Assembly: GCA_004402895.1 (NCBI GenBank)
Contig: SORT01000012.1
Span: 1-42,348, forward strand
From: Fidelibacterota bacterium MT.SAG.3
GTDB taxonomy: Bacteria; Fidelibacterota; SORT01
DNA length: 42,348 bases
Direction of reading: 5' to 3'
Below the pieces are notes generated by a model, which saw only the letters and a program-made list of their open reading frames with translations, ran no database searches and was not told the origin of the DNA. A program made the position numbers and the translations under genes. Of the stretch, positions 16,294 to 23,071 are shown piece after piece (the first letter of the stretch is position 1; every line of letters begins with the position of its first letter).

Positions 16294-16773
16294 TTATTGG
16301 GCAGTTTCTAATAGTTTAACGATTTCTGAATGTCCATTTATACTTGCTAGTACCATAGCATTTCTACCAGCGTTATCAACAGCATTAGCGTCTGCCCCAC
16401 TATCTAAAAGTATTTTAACCACTTCTTTATCGCCCTCGCTAGCTGAGAACATTAATGCCGTCCAGTTGTTTGTATATTTTGAATCAACGTTTGCACCATA
16501 TTCAATTAATAGTTGAACAATTTCTGGATTATTTACTGACATTAAGGCTGTGTATCCCTCATATTCTGCCTGATTAGGATCTGCACCGCTTTTCAGCAAT
16601 AATTCAATTATTTGAGGATTACCTCTTACCGCAGCGTAATTTAAAATATGCCTATCGACCATATCACGAATATTAGGATCGACCTTCTTATTCAATAATT
16701 CTTCCACCTTATAAAAATTATTATTTTTAACCGCTGCTAACAGCCTACCTTCTTTACTCCAAGGAAGTGGCAT
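16294..16773 (-). CDS. Ankyrin-repeat protein
   Basis: 159 residues made of about four to five ankyrin repeats, seen as repeating units such as GADPNQAEYEGYTALMS, GANVDSKYTNNWTALMF and GADANAVDNAGRNAMVL, each with the two-helix consensus (EIVQLLIEYG and so on). There is no signal peptide, so it is a cytoplasmic protein-protein interaction scaffold. It is the only minus-strand gene of its repeat-bounded module and is convergent with the small membrane protein. A cognate partner or toxin is not obvious. Confidence 0.85.
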   Translation of the reverse strand: MPLPWSKEGRLLAAVKNNNFYKVEELLNKKVDPNIRDMVDRHILNYAAVRGNPQIIELLLKSGADPNQAEYEGYTALMSVNNPEIVQLLIEYGANVDSKYTNNWTALMFSASEGDKEVVKILLDSGADANAVDNAGRNAMVLASINGHSEIVKLLETAQ

Positions 16774-16893
16774 ATGAATCTCTCACGATAGTAATTAAAA
16801 CAACCTTATCAAATATGCCATAATGTAAATATGCCAGTAGTTATCCACAAGTCTATTAGGCGGATTGCTTCGCATGAAACTCGTTATCGGAAG

Positions 16894-16931
16894 CCTATAC
16901 TTCGATAATGATATGAAAATCGAAGTATAGG
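16894..16931. repeat. Perfect 13-bp-stem hairpin
   Basis: CCTATACTTCGAT (16894-16906) pairs perfectly with ATCGAAGTATAGG (16919-16931) across a 12-base loop. The core TATACTTCGA recurs as a 10-bp-stem hairpin at 30979-31012, and a half copy (TCGAAGTATA) stands at 28365-28374. No T-run follows, so it is not a standard terminator and may be a protein-binding site or a mobile repeat. Confidence 0.6.
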
Positions 16932-16958
16932 TTCGTAATAATTCCTTTTTCGGAAAAA

Positions 16959-17172
16959 TTATTAAATCTTAAAAGGGCACTTATATATCCAGATTCTCAA
17001 AGACATGACCCCAATTTATGTATAAAGTTAAACCGATTGTGAACTCACCACATTCCCTAATGAATTCACGATATTACACGCTAATTATCAGCAAAACTCA
17101 GGACATTTGCGTTAAAATGTTGTGAGTTTATTTAGTAAAGTCCATAGCCATCGACTATCAGCCTTTCAGGTG
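16959..17172. repeat. Composite dispersed repeat, copy 1
   Basis: Two parts. A TTAAATCTTAAAAGGGCACT plus ATATATCCAGAT motif lies at 16959-16994. A ~165-base block at 17007-17172 is shared with 20807-20979. Inside the block, an ACTCAC-CACATT-like motif occurs as three direct copies (starting about 17043, 17063 and 17096) and one inverted copy (ATGTTGTGAGTTT, about 17118). A hairpin-like piece (CATCGACTATCAGCCTTTC) follows at the end. It separates the ankyrin module from the PD-(D/E)XK/beta-CASP module. The stretch 17173-17329 holds nothing else recognised. Confidence 0.75.
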
Positions 17173-17329
17173 TTAAGAAATTGATTTGAAATTATTGTTT
17201 AGTTTTGGTCATGATATTCATGTGTATGAATTATTTATATTATTTATCTCAACAAGTTATTACATTATTTGTTCGGATATCAGTATTCACGACTAGTCAA
17301 CCTAGCGAAATAAATAAATGGAGGTTTAC

Positions 17330-18217
17330 ATGCCCAAATCAGATAAGCAAAATACCGACTGGAACAAAGTATTCTGGAGAAAGTTCACTGAGGAAATAAA
17401 GTTAGCTGATGGAGAAAAAAAGAAGGTAAATATTAAGCAAATGAAGATAGGCGATTTTTTACAATTAAATTCCATTTCATTAAAAACAAAACTAAAAAAT
17501 TTAAACTTAGATAAAACCAATCCAAAAGAATTCAGTATGAAAATTGGTGATACTGGCGAAAAGGCCTTTCAACGAGGATTAATAAGAGGAAATAAAACAA
17601 TCAACCTGAATGTCCAGAGGTTAAAAAAGCCTATAAGTATCGAAGTTTGGGACTTGGAGGTACCTGTAGCGCCAGGTGGAGCAGGAAGACGCCCCAGTAC
17701 AGATCTTATTTGTGGTAATAAGGTTGATAAAAGCGATGTATTTCTAGTCGAATTAAAATTTGCTAAGGGGAAAAATCGCGGGGATTCTCCAATTTGGGCA
17801 CTCATTGAGGGATTAAACTATTGTCTTATGGTGGATTTTCATAGAAAATTCTTACAAAAATATAATGTAAAACATAATCACGATCTTGTTAAAAAGGGGA
17901 ATTACTGGAATAACCTTGCCCATAAAAAATCTATACCTAATTTAGTAGTTGCTGCGAATCGACAGTATTGGATAAATTGGATGAGAATAGATGAAGACGG
18001 CATGCTGGAGTTTTTTGAAATTGTAAGTAATGTGAGAAAATCAATTTTTCCTTCAAAAATCTTTATATCCATATTTAATGACCAAAATTTTGAAGCACAA
18101 AAAAACTCAAAAAAAACTTATGAACCGAGTATCGAAGAACATCATCGTGATTGGAATTGTGTTGAAACACGTGAAGATTTACAGAATATTTTAGGCCTTG
18201 AAATTAAAAATCCATAG
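17330..18217 (+). CDS. Putative PD-(D/E)XK nuclease paired with a beta-CASP protein
   Basis: 295 residues from the ATG at 17330, chosen because GGAGGTTTAC precedes it. A possible restriction-endonuclease-like core reads GDTGEKAFQRG (helix glutamate), GRRPSTDLICGN (aspartate), and VFLVELKFAKGKN (ExK), followed by the helix WALIEGLNYC. This is the E...D...ExK order of PD-(D/E)XK enzymes. No specific family is recognised. The C-terminus overlaps the start of the beta-CASP gene by 20 bases, which implies translational coupling and a joint function. The pair sits directly after composite repeat copy 1. Confidence 0.6.
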   Translation: MPKSDKQNTDWNKVFWRKFTEEIKLADGEKKKVNIKQMKIGDFLQLNSISLKTKLKNLNLDKTNPKEFSMKIGDTGEKAFQRGLIRGNKTINLNVQRLKKPISIEVWDLEVPVAPGGAGRRPSTDLICGNKVDKSDVFLVELKFAKGKNRGDSPIWALIEGLNYCLMVDFHRKFLQKYNVKHNHDLVKKGNYWNNLAHKKSIPNLVVAANRQYWINWMRIDEDGMLEFFEIVSNVRKSIFPSKIFISIFNDQNFEAQKNSKKTYEPSIEEHHRDWNCVETREDLQNILGLEIKNP

Positions 18218-19514
18218 AGGTACTCAAGAAATTGGCGGTTCTTGTGTAGAAATCTGGACAGATAACACGCGAATCATTGTTGATATTGGGATGCCATTAG
18301 TAAATCCCGATGGGAGTCCATTTGACTCTAGAGAAGTTCATGATAGATCAGTCTCTGATCTTGTTGACGACAAAACACTTCCTGATATCAGAGGATTATA
18401 TGATTCTGATGAAACATCAGTCGACGCGGTCCTCATTTCTCACCCACATCTTGATCATTATGGTCTGGGTGAATTTGTGGACAAGGAGATACCGTTTTAC
18501 ATCGGGAAATCGGCAAACGATCTCATAAATATTACACGGATGTTTAGCAGAGACGAAAAAGGTCTGAAAATTCATAAACCAATTTATTACAAGCATAAAA
18601 CACCTTTTAGAATAGGCGATATTGAGATTACTCCATATCTGAAAGACCATTCTGCTTTTGATGCCTATGGTTTTTTGATCGAAGGAGATAATAAACGTGT
18701 ATATTACAGTGGAGATTTTAGATCGAATGGTAGAAAAAAGGTCCTGCACGAGAAGTTTATAGAGAATCCTCCCATAAATATAGATTACCTGATATTAGAG
18801 GGCACAAATATTGATCAACCGACCAAGCAAACCTCTGATGAAGAAGATCTTGAAGCTGATCTGGTCGAATTATTTCGTGACTCGAATAAGTTCGCTGTCA
18901 TCCAAATGAGCAGCCAAAACATTGATCGCCTTGTATCATTATTTAAGGCATGCATAAAGACAGAGCGAATACTCATTCTGGATATTTACACCGCGTTCAT
19001 AATAGAGACTTTAACTAATAATGGCTTTGGTTTTCCACCTCCTTCACAAAGGCATGACAATTTAAGAACTTACATGACACACGGATACGCAGAAATTTTA
19101 GAGCAGAATGGATTTAGGCCCACCTTAAACAAATTCGCAAAGCATAAGATAAAACCAAAAGAGATAGATATAAATCCGGGTAAATATGTGATGATCATAA
19201 GACCAAGTTTAAAGAAAGAACTGATGTATATGAAAAACATTGATAGTGGAGATTACATCTACTCAATGTGGACAGGTTATAAAGAGCAATCTAGCATGAA
19301 AAGATTTTCAGAGTATTTAACAGAAAATCGACAGTTTACTTCTCATGATATCCATACAAGCGGCCATGCCGATGTTAAAACTTTAAAAGAGCTAGCAGAT
19401 GCTATTAATCCGAAATTTATCATCCCAATTCATACCTTTTCTAGGGATAAATATGATGAAATTTTCTCCCAACCTATTAAACTGATAAATGACGGAGAAG
19501 TCGTCAAAGTATAG
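18198..19514 (+). CDS. Metallo-beta-lactamase/beta-CASP hydrolase, RNase J-like
   Basis: 438 residues from a TTG at 18198 inside the end of the previous gene. It has a metallo-beta-lactamase core, HPHLDH at 82-87, KDHSAFDAYG with H151, and YSGDF with D173. A beta-CASP insert follows, and the late motifs HTSGHADVKTL (H390) and FIIPIHTFSRD (H412) match those of RNase J (SGHA and IPIHGE). It lacks the C-terminal dimerisation domain of full RNase J (~550 residues). The family acts as metal-dependent ribonucleases or DNA-processing nucleases. It is coupled to the PD-(D/E)XK gene, so a two-component nucleic-acid-targeting module is inferred. Confidence 0.85.
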   Translation: MKLKIHRGTQEIGGSCVEIWTDNTRIIVDIGMPLVNPDGSPFDSREVHDRSVSDLVDDKTLPDIRGLYDSDETSVDAVLISHPHLDHYGLGEFVDKEIPFYIGKSANDLINITRMFSRDEKGLKIHKPIYYKHKTPFRIGDIEITPYLKDHSAFDAYGFLIEGDNKRVYYSGDFRSNGRKKVLHEKFIENPPINIDYLILEGTNIDQPTKQTSDEEDLEADLVELFRDSNKFAVIQMSSQNIDRLVSLFKACIKTERILILDIYTAFIIETLTNNGFGFPPPSQRHDNLRTYMTHGYAEILEQNGFRPTLNKFAKHKIKPKEIDINPGKYVMIIRPSLKKELMYMKNIDSGDYIYSMWTGYKEQSSMKRFSEYLTENRQFTSHDIHTSGHADVKTLKELADAINPKFIIPIHTFSRDKYDEIFSQPIKLINDGEVVKV

Positions 19515-19645
19515 GGCTTCTATAATCATTATTATAGGGGTTAATTCTTTATAAATCAGACTGTTAAACCCTTTAATTCTTGTTGAAGAGCAAAAATAAT
19601 CACCTGAAAATTTGAAATTTCGCCGACTTCCCGTGTTATATATAT

Positions 19646-19864
19646 ATGGAACCCGTTGATATATCAATTTTGCAGATAGAATATATTACCATTTTTATGA
19701 TATTTTTCCTTCTTGGATCGCTATTCAGAGTGACCGCATATCTGTCTATTATTTTCATTGGAATTCATCTAGAAAATGTCGGTTTGCCAAAATTAACGGC
19801 AAATATTTTAATGCACGGTTCCTGTATCTGGCTTTATTTCAGTCGAGTCAAAAAAAGGAGATAA
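19646..19864 (+). CDS. Small membrane protein, unknown
   Basis: 72 residues with two or three hydrophobic segments (ITIFMIFFLLGSLF, YLSIIFIGIHL, ILMHGSCIWLYF) and a basic end (SRVKKRR). The start has no clear ribosome site. The stop is followed within four bases by the TTG of the sigma-like gene, whose AAGGAG site lies inside this gene's end, so the two are probably coupled. Small membrane proteins of this kind are common in phage lysis or superinfection regions, but no function can be assigned. Confidence 0.5.
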   Translation: MEPVDISILQIEYITIFMIFFLLGSLFRVTAYLSIIFIGIHLENVGLPKLTANILMHGSCIWLYFSRVKKRR

Positions 19865-19867
19865 TAT

Positions 19868-20164
19868 TTGGGAAAACTCATCAACTATTTTAAAACACCT
19901 AAACATGTTCAGAAACTAATTAAGAAAACGAAAGGAGGGTCTTGGAAGGCTTTGAGCGAAATTTATCAAAGACATAACTACCAGATAACTGCAGTAGCAA
20001 AGAGTTATCAAGGCCGCGGTATATCGCATGGGGGATTGATCAGGTTAGGAAATATTGGACTTATGAGAGCGATATTTAACTGGAAGAAGGAAAATCAATG
20101 CCCATTCAATTCCTATACACAGATTTTTATTCGTGAATCTATGTTGCAAGGATTAGCGCGATGA
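19868..20164 (+). CDS. Sigma-70 region 2-like fragment (frameshifted)
   Basis: 98 residues from a TTG after AAGGAG. It matches sigma-70 region 2: YQGRGISHGGLIRLGNIGLM corresponds to the core-binding helix, and CPFNSYTQIFIRESMLQGLA to the -10-recognition helix. The frame stops at CGATGA. Skipping one C at 20159 opens a continuation to 20252 (GEDGEMISISDANTNRKIER), which looks like the acidic linker after region 2. It is therefore either a mutated gene or a sequencing error. Regions 3 and 4 are absent in either case. This is a phage-type or element-type sigma remnant, or an anti-/partial sigma factor. Confidence 0.6.
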   Translation: MGKLINYFKTPKHVQKLIKKTKGGSWKALSEIYQRHNYQITAVAKSYQGRGISHGGLIRLGNIGLMRAIFNWKKENQCPFNSYTQIFIRESMLQGLAR

Positions 20165-20253
20165 GGATGTGACTGGCGAGGATGGCGAAATGATTTCAAT
20201 TAGCGATGCAAATACAAATCGAAAAATTGAAAGAGGATTGGTAAGGAGGTAAT

Positions 20254-20412
20254 ATGTTTTGGGCAACAATGATAGCCTTAATAGGTGTAAACGCAATACT
20301 TGCAGGGGCTCCGCCCGGATTCACTTTCGGATTAACTGTCGTAGTGACGTTCATTTTCTTAGTAAGAAGCGACTACAAAAGGCTAATGAAAAAGTATTAT
20401 GGCGAGGAATAA
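20254..20412 (+). CDS. 52-residue membrane protein
   Basis: A short gene with a strong ribosome site (AAGGAGGTAATATG). The protein has one long or two short hydrophobic stretches (WATMIALIGVNAILAG and FTFGLTVVVTFIFLV) and a basic C-terminus (RSDYKRLMKKYYGEE), which gives a likely N-out/C-in or hairpin topology. It starts right after the sigma-like continuation ends and is followed after 6 bases by the next gene. It resembles small phage holin-like or accessory membrane proteins, but this is only a size and topology argument. Confidence 0.6.
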   Translation: MFWATMIALIGVNAILAGAPPGFTFGLTVVVTFIFLVRSDYKRLMKKYYGEE

Positions 20413-20418
20413 ATATTC

Positions 20419-20802
20419 ATGAAACAAGAAATGGAAGACGCTCTAAAGAAAAAATATCCGAAGTTATTACCCGAAGAGATTCTCATTACAACGGGCGATG
20501 GCTGGTATTGGTTAATTGATAAATTGTGTTTTCTCCTTCAATTTAATACGGATCATAATGATCGATCTCAATTACAAGTCACATATATAAAACAAAAAAT
20601 TGGTGGCTTACGTTTTTTTGCGACAAAACCGAACCACTCGCAACGTGCCCAGATTGATTTCGCCGAATTTCTTTCATTTAGTATCTGTGAGGATTGTGGA
20701 ACTACTCAAGACATTAATTTCAATAATGATTTAGTTCGCACGCTATGTGGTAAATGTGCAAAACTCGATTTTGAACGCACTTTTTTAACAAGTTTCTCAT
20801 AA
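20419..20802 (+). CDS. Phage-type conserved hypothetical protein
   Basis: 127 residues with the pattern TTGDGWYWLIDKLCFLLQ, then LQVTYIKQKIGGLRFFATKP, and a C-terminal double cysteine pair CEDCG and CGKC that could bind zinc. This layout (GDGWxxLIxxLC, QVKEKFGGLRFY, CxxCG...CxxC) is seen in many uncharacterised phage proteins. It is the last gene of the 19646-20802 run, which ends at composite repeat copy 2. The function is unknown. Confidence 0.65.
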   Translation: MKQEMEDALKKKYPKLLPEEILITTGDGWYWLIDKLCFLLQFNTDHNDRSQLQVTYIKQKIGGLRFFATKPNHSQRAQIDFAEFLSFSICEDCGTTQDINFNNDLVRTLCGKCAKLDFERTFLTSFS

Positions 20803-20806
20803 ACCT

Positions 20807-20979
20807 GACCCACATTGGTTTATTGCTGTAAAGTTAAACCAACTAAGAACACACTACATTACCTAATGGACTCACAACATTACTAACAGATTTTCAGCAA
20901 AACTCAGGATATAACCGTGGAATTATAGTGAGTTCAGAAGAGAAAGGACGACACTCATCAACTGTCAGCTCTTGAGGTG
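20807..20979. repeat. Composite dispersed repeat, copy 2
   Basis: This aligns along its whole length with 17007-17172: shared TAAAGTTAAACC, CCTAATG, TTTCAGCAAAACTCAGGA and TAGTGAGTT segments, with the same three direct plus one inverted ACTCAC-like motifs, and the terminal CATCAACTGTCAGC hairpin part ending in AGGTG. It begins four bases after the stop of the phage-type gene and marks the edge of that module. The stretch 20980-21191 has no convincing gene. Confidence 0.75.
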
Positions 20980-21191
20980 GCGAAACCACCTTATGTCATT
21001 CCAATCTTTACGGATATTTATTCCTTCTCTTGGTCAGTTTTCCTATCTTTTACAATGAGTCATGTGTATGATAAAGCGAATATTTATCAAAATAGTTTTT
21101 CCAATCTTATTATTGGGCTATTTCTTTGCACAGGTTTTTATATTCTTATTATTAAAAATTCAATCATCATTCATCTAGGAGTGTTACTCTT

Positions 21192-21677
21192 ATGGCAACA
21201 GGAAGAAGCAAACAGGTCACCGGTCAGACAGGTGAATACTTAGTCGCTGCCGAGCTATGTAGGAGGGGATTAATAGCTACCACATTTACAGGAAATGTTC
21301 CCGATTTCGATATTCTTGCGACAGATATAAAAAACAACACTTTCCAAATTCAAGTAAAAGCAATCAGAGGATCTGCATGGCAGTTCGATGGAAGAAAATT
21401 TTTAGATATTGAGTTACGAAATGATATTCAGACTGTAAAACGTAAAAAGGGTAAGAAGGACGGATTCAACAGGGATTTGATTTGCGTTTTTGTAGTGCTT
21501 AAGGATTATGGTGAGGATGAATTTTTTATATTTCGGTGGGGTTTTCTACAGGATTATTTTTTCAAGCATTATAGACGTGGCAAGAGGCCGAAAAATCCCA
21601 GTTCGTTTCATTGTGCAATATGGCCCAAGCAATTAAAAAAACATAAGGATAATTGGGCACTCATCACAGGAATATGA
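21192..21677 (+). CDS. Restriction-endonuclease-fold protein (PDDEXK_5/DUF4365-like)
   Basis: 161 residues from an ATG preceded by AGGAGTG. The N-terminal GQTGEYLVAAELCRRGLIA (helix with glutamate), then VPDFDILATD (aspartate) and FQIQVKAIRG (QxK in place of ExK) form the standard nuclease-fold core seen in Holliday-junction resolvase-like and intron- or phage-associated PD-(D/E)XK proteins. The C-terminal part ends in HKDNWALITG. It stands alone between two copies of the hairpin repeat, as a single-gene cassette. It may cut DNA, or be an immunity or recombination protein. Confidence 0.7.
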   Translation: MATGRSKQVTGQTGEYLVAAELCRRGLIATTFTGNVPDFDILATDIKNNTFQIQVKAIRGSAWQFDGRKFLDIELRNDIQTVKRKKGKKDGFNRDLICVFVVLKDYGEDEFFIFRWGFLQDYFFKHYRRGKRPKNPSSFHCAIWPKQLKKHKDNWALITGI

Positions 21678-21703
21678 GTCTTATTCGTCTTATTCTCCAA
21701 CAA

Positions 21704-21790
21704 AAAAAAGGCTGACAATCATCGACTGCCAGCCCTTTCATTTCCAGATTTCTAATTGGATATAAAAGGACACATGTGTAGCCACATCCA
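21704..21790. repeat. Hairpin repeat plus ATTGGATAT motif
   Basis: GGCTG (21710-21714) pairs with CAGCC (21730-21734) within an A-run to CTTT context. It is related to the ends of the composite repeats (…TCATCGACTG.CAGCC…). The ATTGGATATAAAAGGACAC motif and its partial inverse follow at 21756-21790. It lies between two convergent genes and could also terminate transcription. Confidence 0.65.
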
Positions 21791-21810
21791 GCTTTCTTTT
21801 ACTCAGACTA

Positions 21811-21840
21811 AAAAAGGGGTGATAAAACCTACCCCTTTAA
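21811..21840 (-). terminator. Rho-independent terminator of the sigma-factor gene
   Basis: The stem AAAGGGGT/ACCCCTTT, with a 10-base loop, is followed on the minus strand by a T-run. It lies 15 bases after the sigma-gene stop. Confidence 0.75.
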
Positions 21841-21854
21841 AATATTTCTTTTGA

Positions 21855-22439
21855 TTAAGCTACTCCAAAGGAGATAGCCAGATCTTTTGGAATATTCATT
21901 GAAACTGTAATTTTTTTACCTATCCTCCTCAAGCGTTTGGATATTCCTGAAGGTGTACTATTGAAGAGTGATGAAAGCTCCTTCAGCTGATAGCCCTCCA
22001 TTCTTTTGATAAGTATTGATCGGTCTCTCTCCGGTAAGTCAGTTAGGAACTTCTTAAAATCTATCCCAAATGCTATTTTATCGGCTATGGGTGCCGTTCT
22101 ACGATGGAATGAGTCCATCAACAGATCATCTGTTCCTGCTACACCATCTAAATGTAAAATCCTCACTTCACCATTGTAGTATCTCACTTTTGAGTAAACA
22201 TCTTTTGAACCTTTATGACCTCTGTTTCCGAAATACAGAAGCTTACCTTGTCTGAGTTCACCAGCCCGGAGCTGCATGAAATTTACAAGCTCTCCAATCG
22301 TAAGCTCAGTTCCTCTTGAAAGTTTACTGCGATAATTTGTATAAGCGAGACAGAGGAGATCCTGTTTAAGATCTTTATCACCTCTCGATATTCTATCAGA
22401 ATGCTTCTCTAAACCTGTATACAACTCCATGTAGCCCAT
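21855..22439 (-). CDS. Sigma-70 family factor, phage/element type
   Basis: About 194 residues from the ATG at 22439 with GAGGAGG upstream. The N-terminal part (DKDLKQDLLCLAYTNYRSKL) fits a reduced region 2. The C-terminal part (LPERDRSILIKRMEGYQLKE, then STPSGISKRLRRIGKKI) is a clear region 4 helix-turn-helix that reads -35 elements. It points the same way as the RNA polymerase beta-like gene upstream, and a terminator separates the two. It probably directs transcription of element or phage genes. The Shine-Dalgarno sequence lies inside a perfect inverted repeat. Confidence 0.75.
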   Translation of the reverse strand: MGYMELYTGLEKHSDRISRGDKDLKQDLLCLAYTNYRSKLSRGTELTIGELVNFMQLRAGELRQGKLLYFGNRGHKGSKDVYSKVRYYNGEVRILHLDGVAGTDDLLMDSFHRRTAPIADKIAFGIDFKKFLTDLPERDRSILIKRMEGYQLKELSSLFNSTPSGISKRLRRIGKKITVSMNIPKDLAISFGVA

Positions 22440-22444
22440 GACCA

Positions 22445-22475
22445 CCTCCTCTATGATATTTTTGAATTGAGGAGG
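22445..22475 (-). promoter_or_regulatory. Inverted repeat covering the sigma-gene ribosome site
   Basis: In the mRNA, CCTCCTC (22475-22469) is perfectly complementary to GAGGAGG (22451-22445), the Shine-Dalgarno sequence six bases before the ATG, with a 17-base loop. The hairpin would hide the ribosome site, which suggests translational control by RNA structure. Confidence 0.6.
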
Positions 22476-22587
22476 CTTCTGAGATCAAACCTTCAGAGAT
22501 TTATTTATTATCATGTAAATTAATCCAAAGCAATGATGATAACTATTTTCATACTAGCCTCCTTATTGAGTTTTATTCATAACGCAA

Positions 22588-22614
22588 AAAGAGGGTCATG
22601 AATTGATCCTCTTT
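22588..22614. terminator. Terminator-like hairpin after the RNAP beta-like gene
   Basis: AAAGAGG...CCTCTTT arms with an inner TCA/TGA extension; T-runs follow on the minus strand (TTTTTG). It lies between the RNA polymerase beta-like gene and the sigma gene. Confidence 0.6.
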
Positions 22615-22761
22615 CTATATTACATATACCTGATTTTGACATGTATTTCGGCAAAAATTGGTCATTCATTTCTATCTAAGTTAATGGTAGCCTAAAGATT
22701 GACTTACCCATAGAACTATCCCAGCACACTTTTCTACAATCGGACATTGTAGTTCTGTTGA

Positions 22762-22776
22762 GTCTCCTTGGGAGAC
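22762..22776. repeat. 15-base palindrome GTCTCCTTGGGAGAC
   Basis: An almost perfect palindrome downstream of the RNA polymerase beta-like gene. It differs at one position from the one at 24934-24948 upstream of the same gene. On the minus strand, another small hairpin (CTACAAT...ATTGTAG) follows. Confidence 0.6.
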
Positions 22777-22801
22777 TTGAGAGCAGAGTCACCCTAAAAT
22801 C

Positions 22802-23071
22802 TTAGACTTTTCTCCTCACAACCTTCGCCATCACATCACCGGGTTCAACTATCACTCCCGGCTTGATCAATCCAGTCAATTTATCCAGCTTATCTTCGTT
22901 GTCTGCAGATATTTGGAATCTCGTCCCTCTCGTCTGTGCTACGTACGTGTATCTATTGATTTTAGAGTTAGTATCCAGGTGTGCAGTCGACTCCCTCAAA
23001 TGTTCACTCGATAAACGCTTGGCTGCTTTTGGGCTGAAAATGACCCTAACTTCGTAAAATATCCCTTCCAC
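22802..23071 (-). CDS. RNA polymerase beta-like protein, continuation after frameshift
   Basis: 89 residues in the frame one base behind that of the 22996-24930 gene. The sequence FYEVRVIFSPKAAKRL and the later LIKPGVIVEPGDVMAKV continue the bacterial beta pattern after MPWxGY (FEDAIVISERL ... VKPGDILVGKV). It therefore belongs to the same protein, joined by a -1 shift at TATTTTACG, giving about 709 residues in total. It ends before the conserved part of beta with the catalytic lysines. Its own GTG start is probably not used. Confidence 0.55.
   Translation of the reverse strand: MEGIFYEVRVIFSPKAAKRLSSEHLRESTAHLDTNSKINRYTYVAQTRGTRFQISADNEDKLDKLTGLIKPGVIVEPGDVMAKVVRRKV

Noticed and set aside
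17007-17172. Standard integron attC site
   Set aside because: The inverted ends AACTCAC/GTGAGTT differ from the RYYYAAC/GTTRRRY boxes, no integron integrase is in the window, and the internal triple direct motif is not attC-like.
20977-21243. An open frame of 88 codons on the plus strand
   Set aside because: It starts at the end of the composite repeat and runs into the better supported gene at 21192 in another frame; it has no clear ribosome site.
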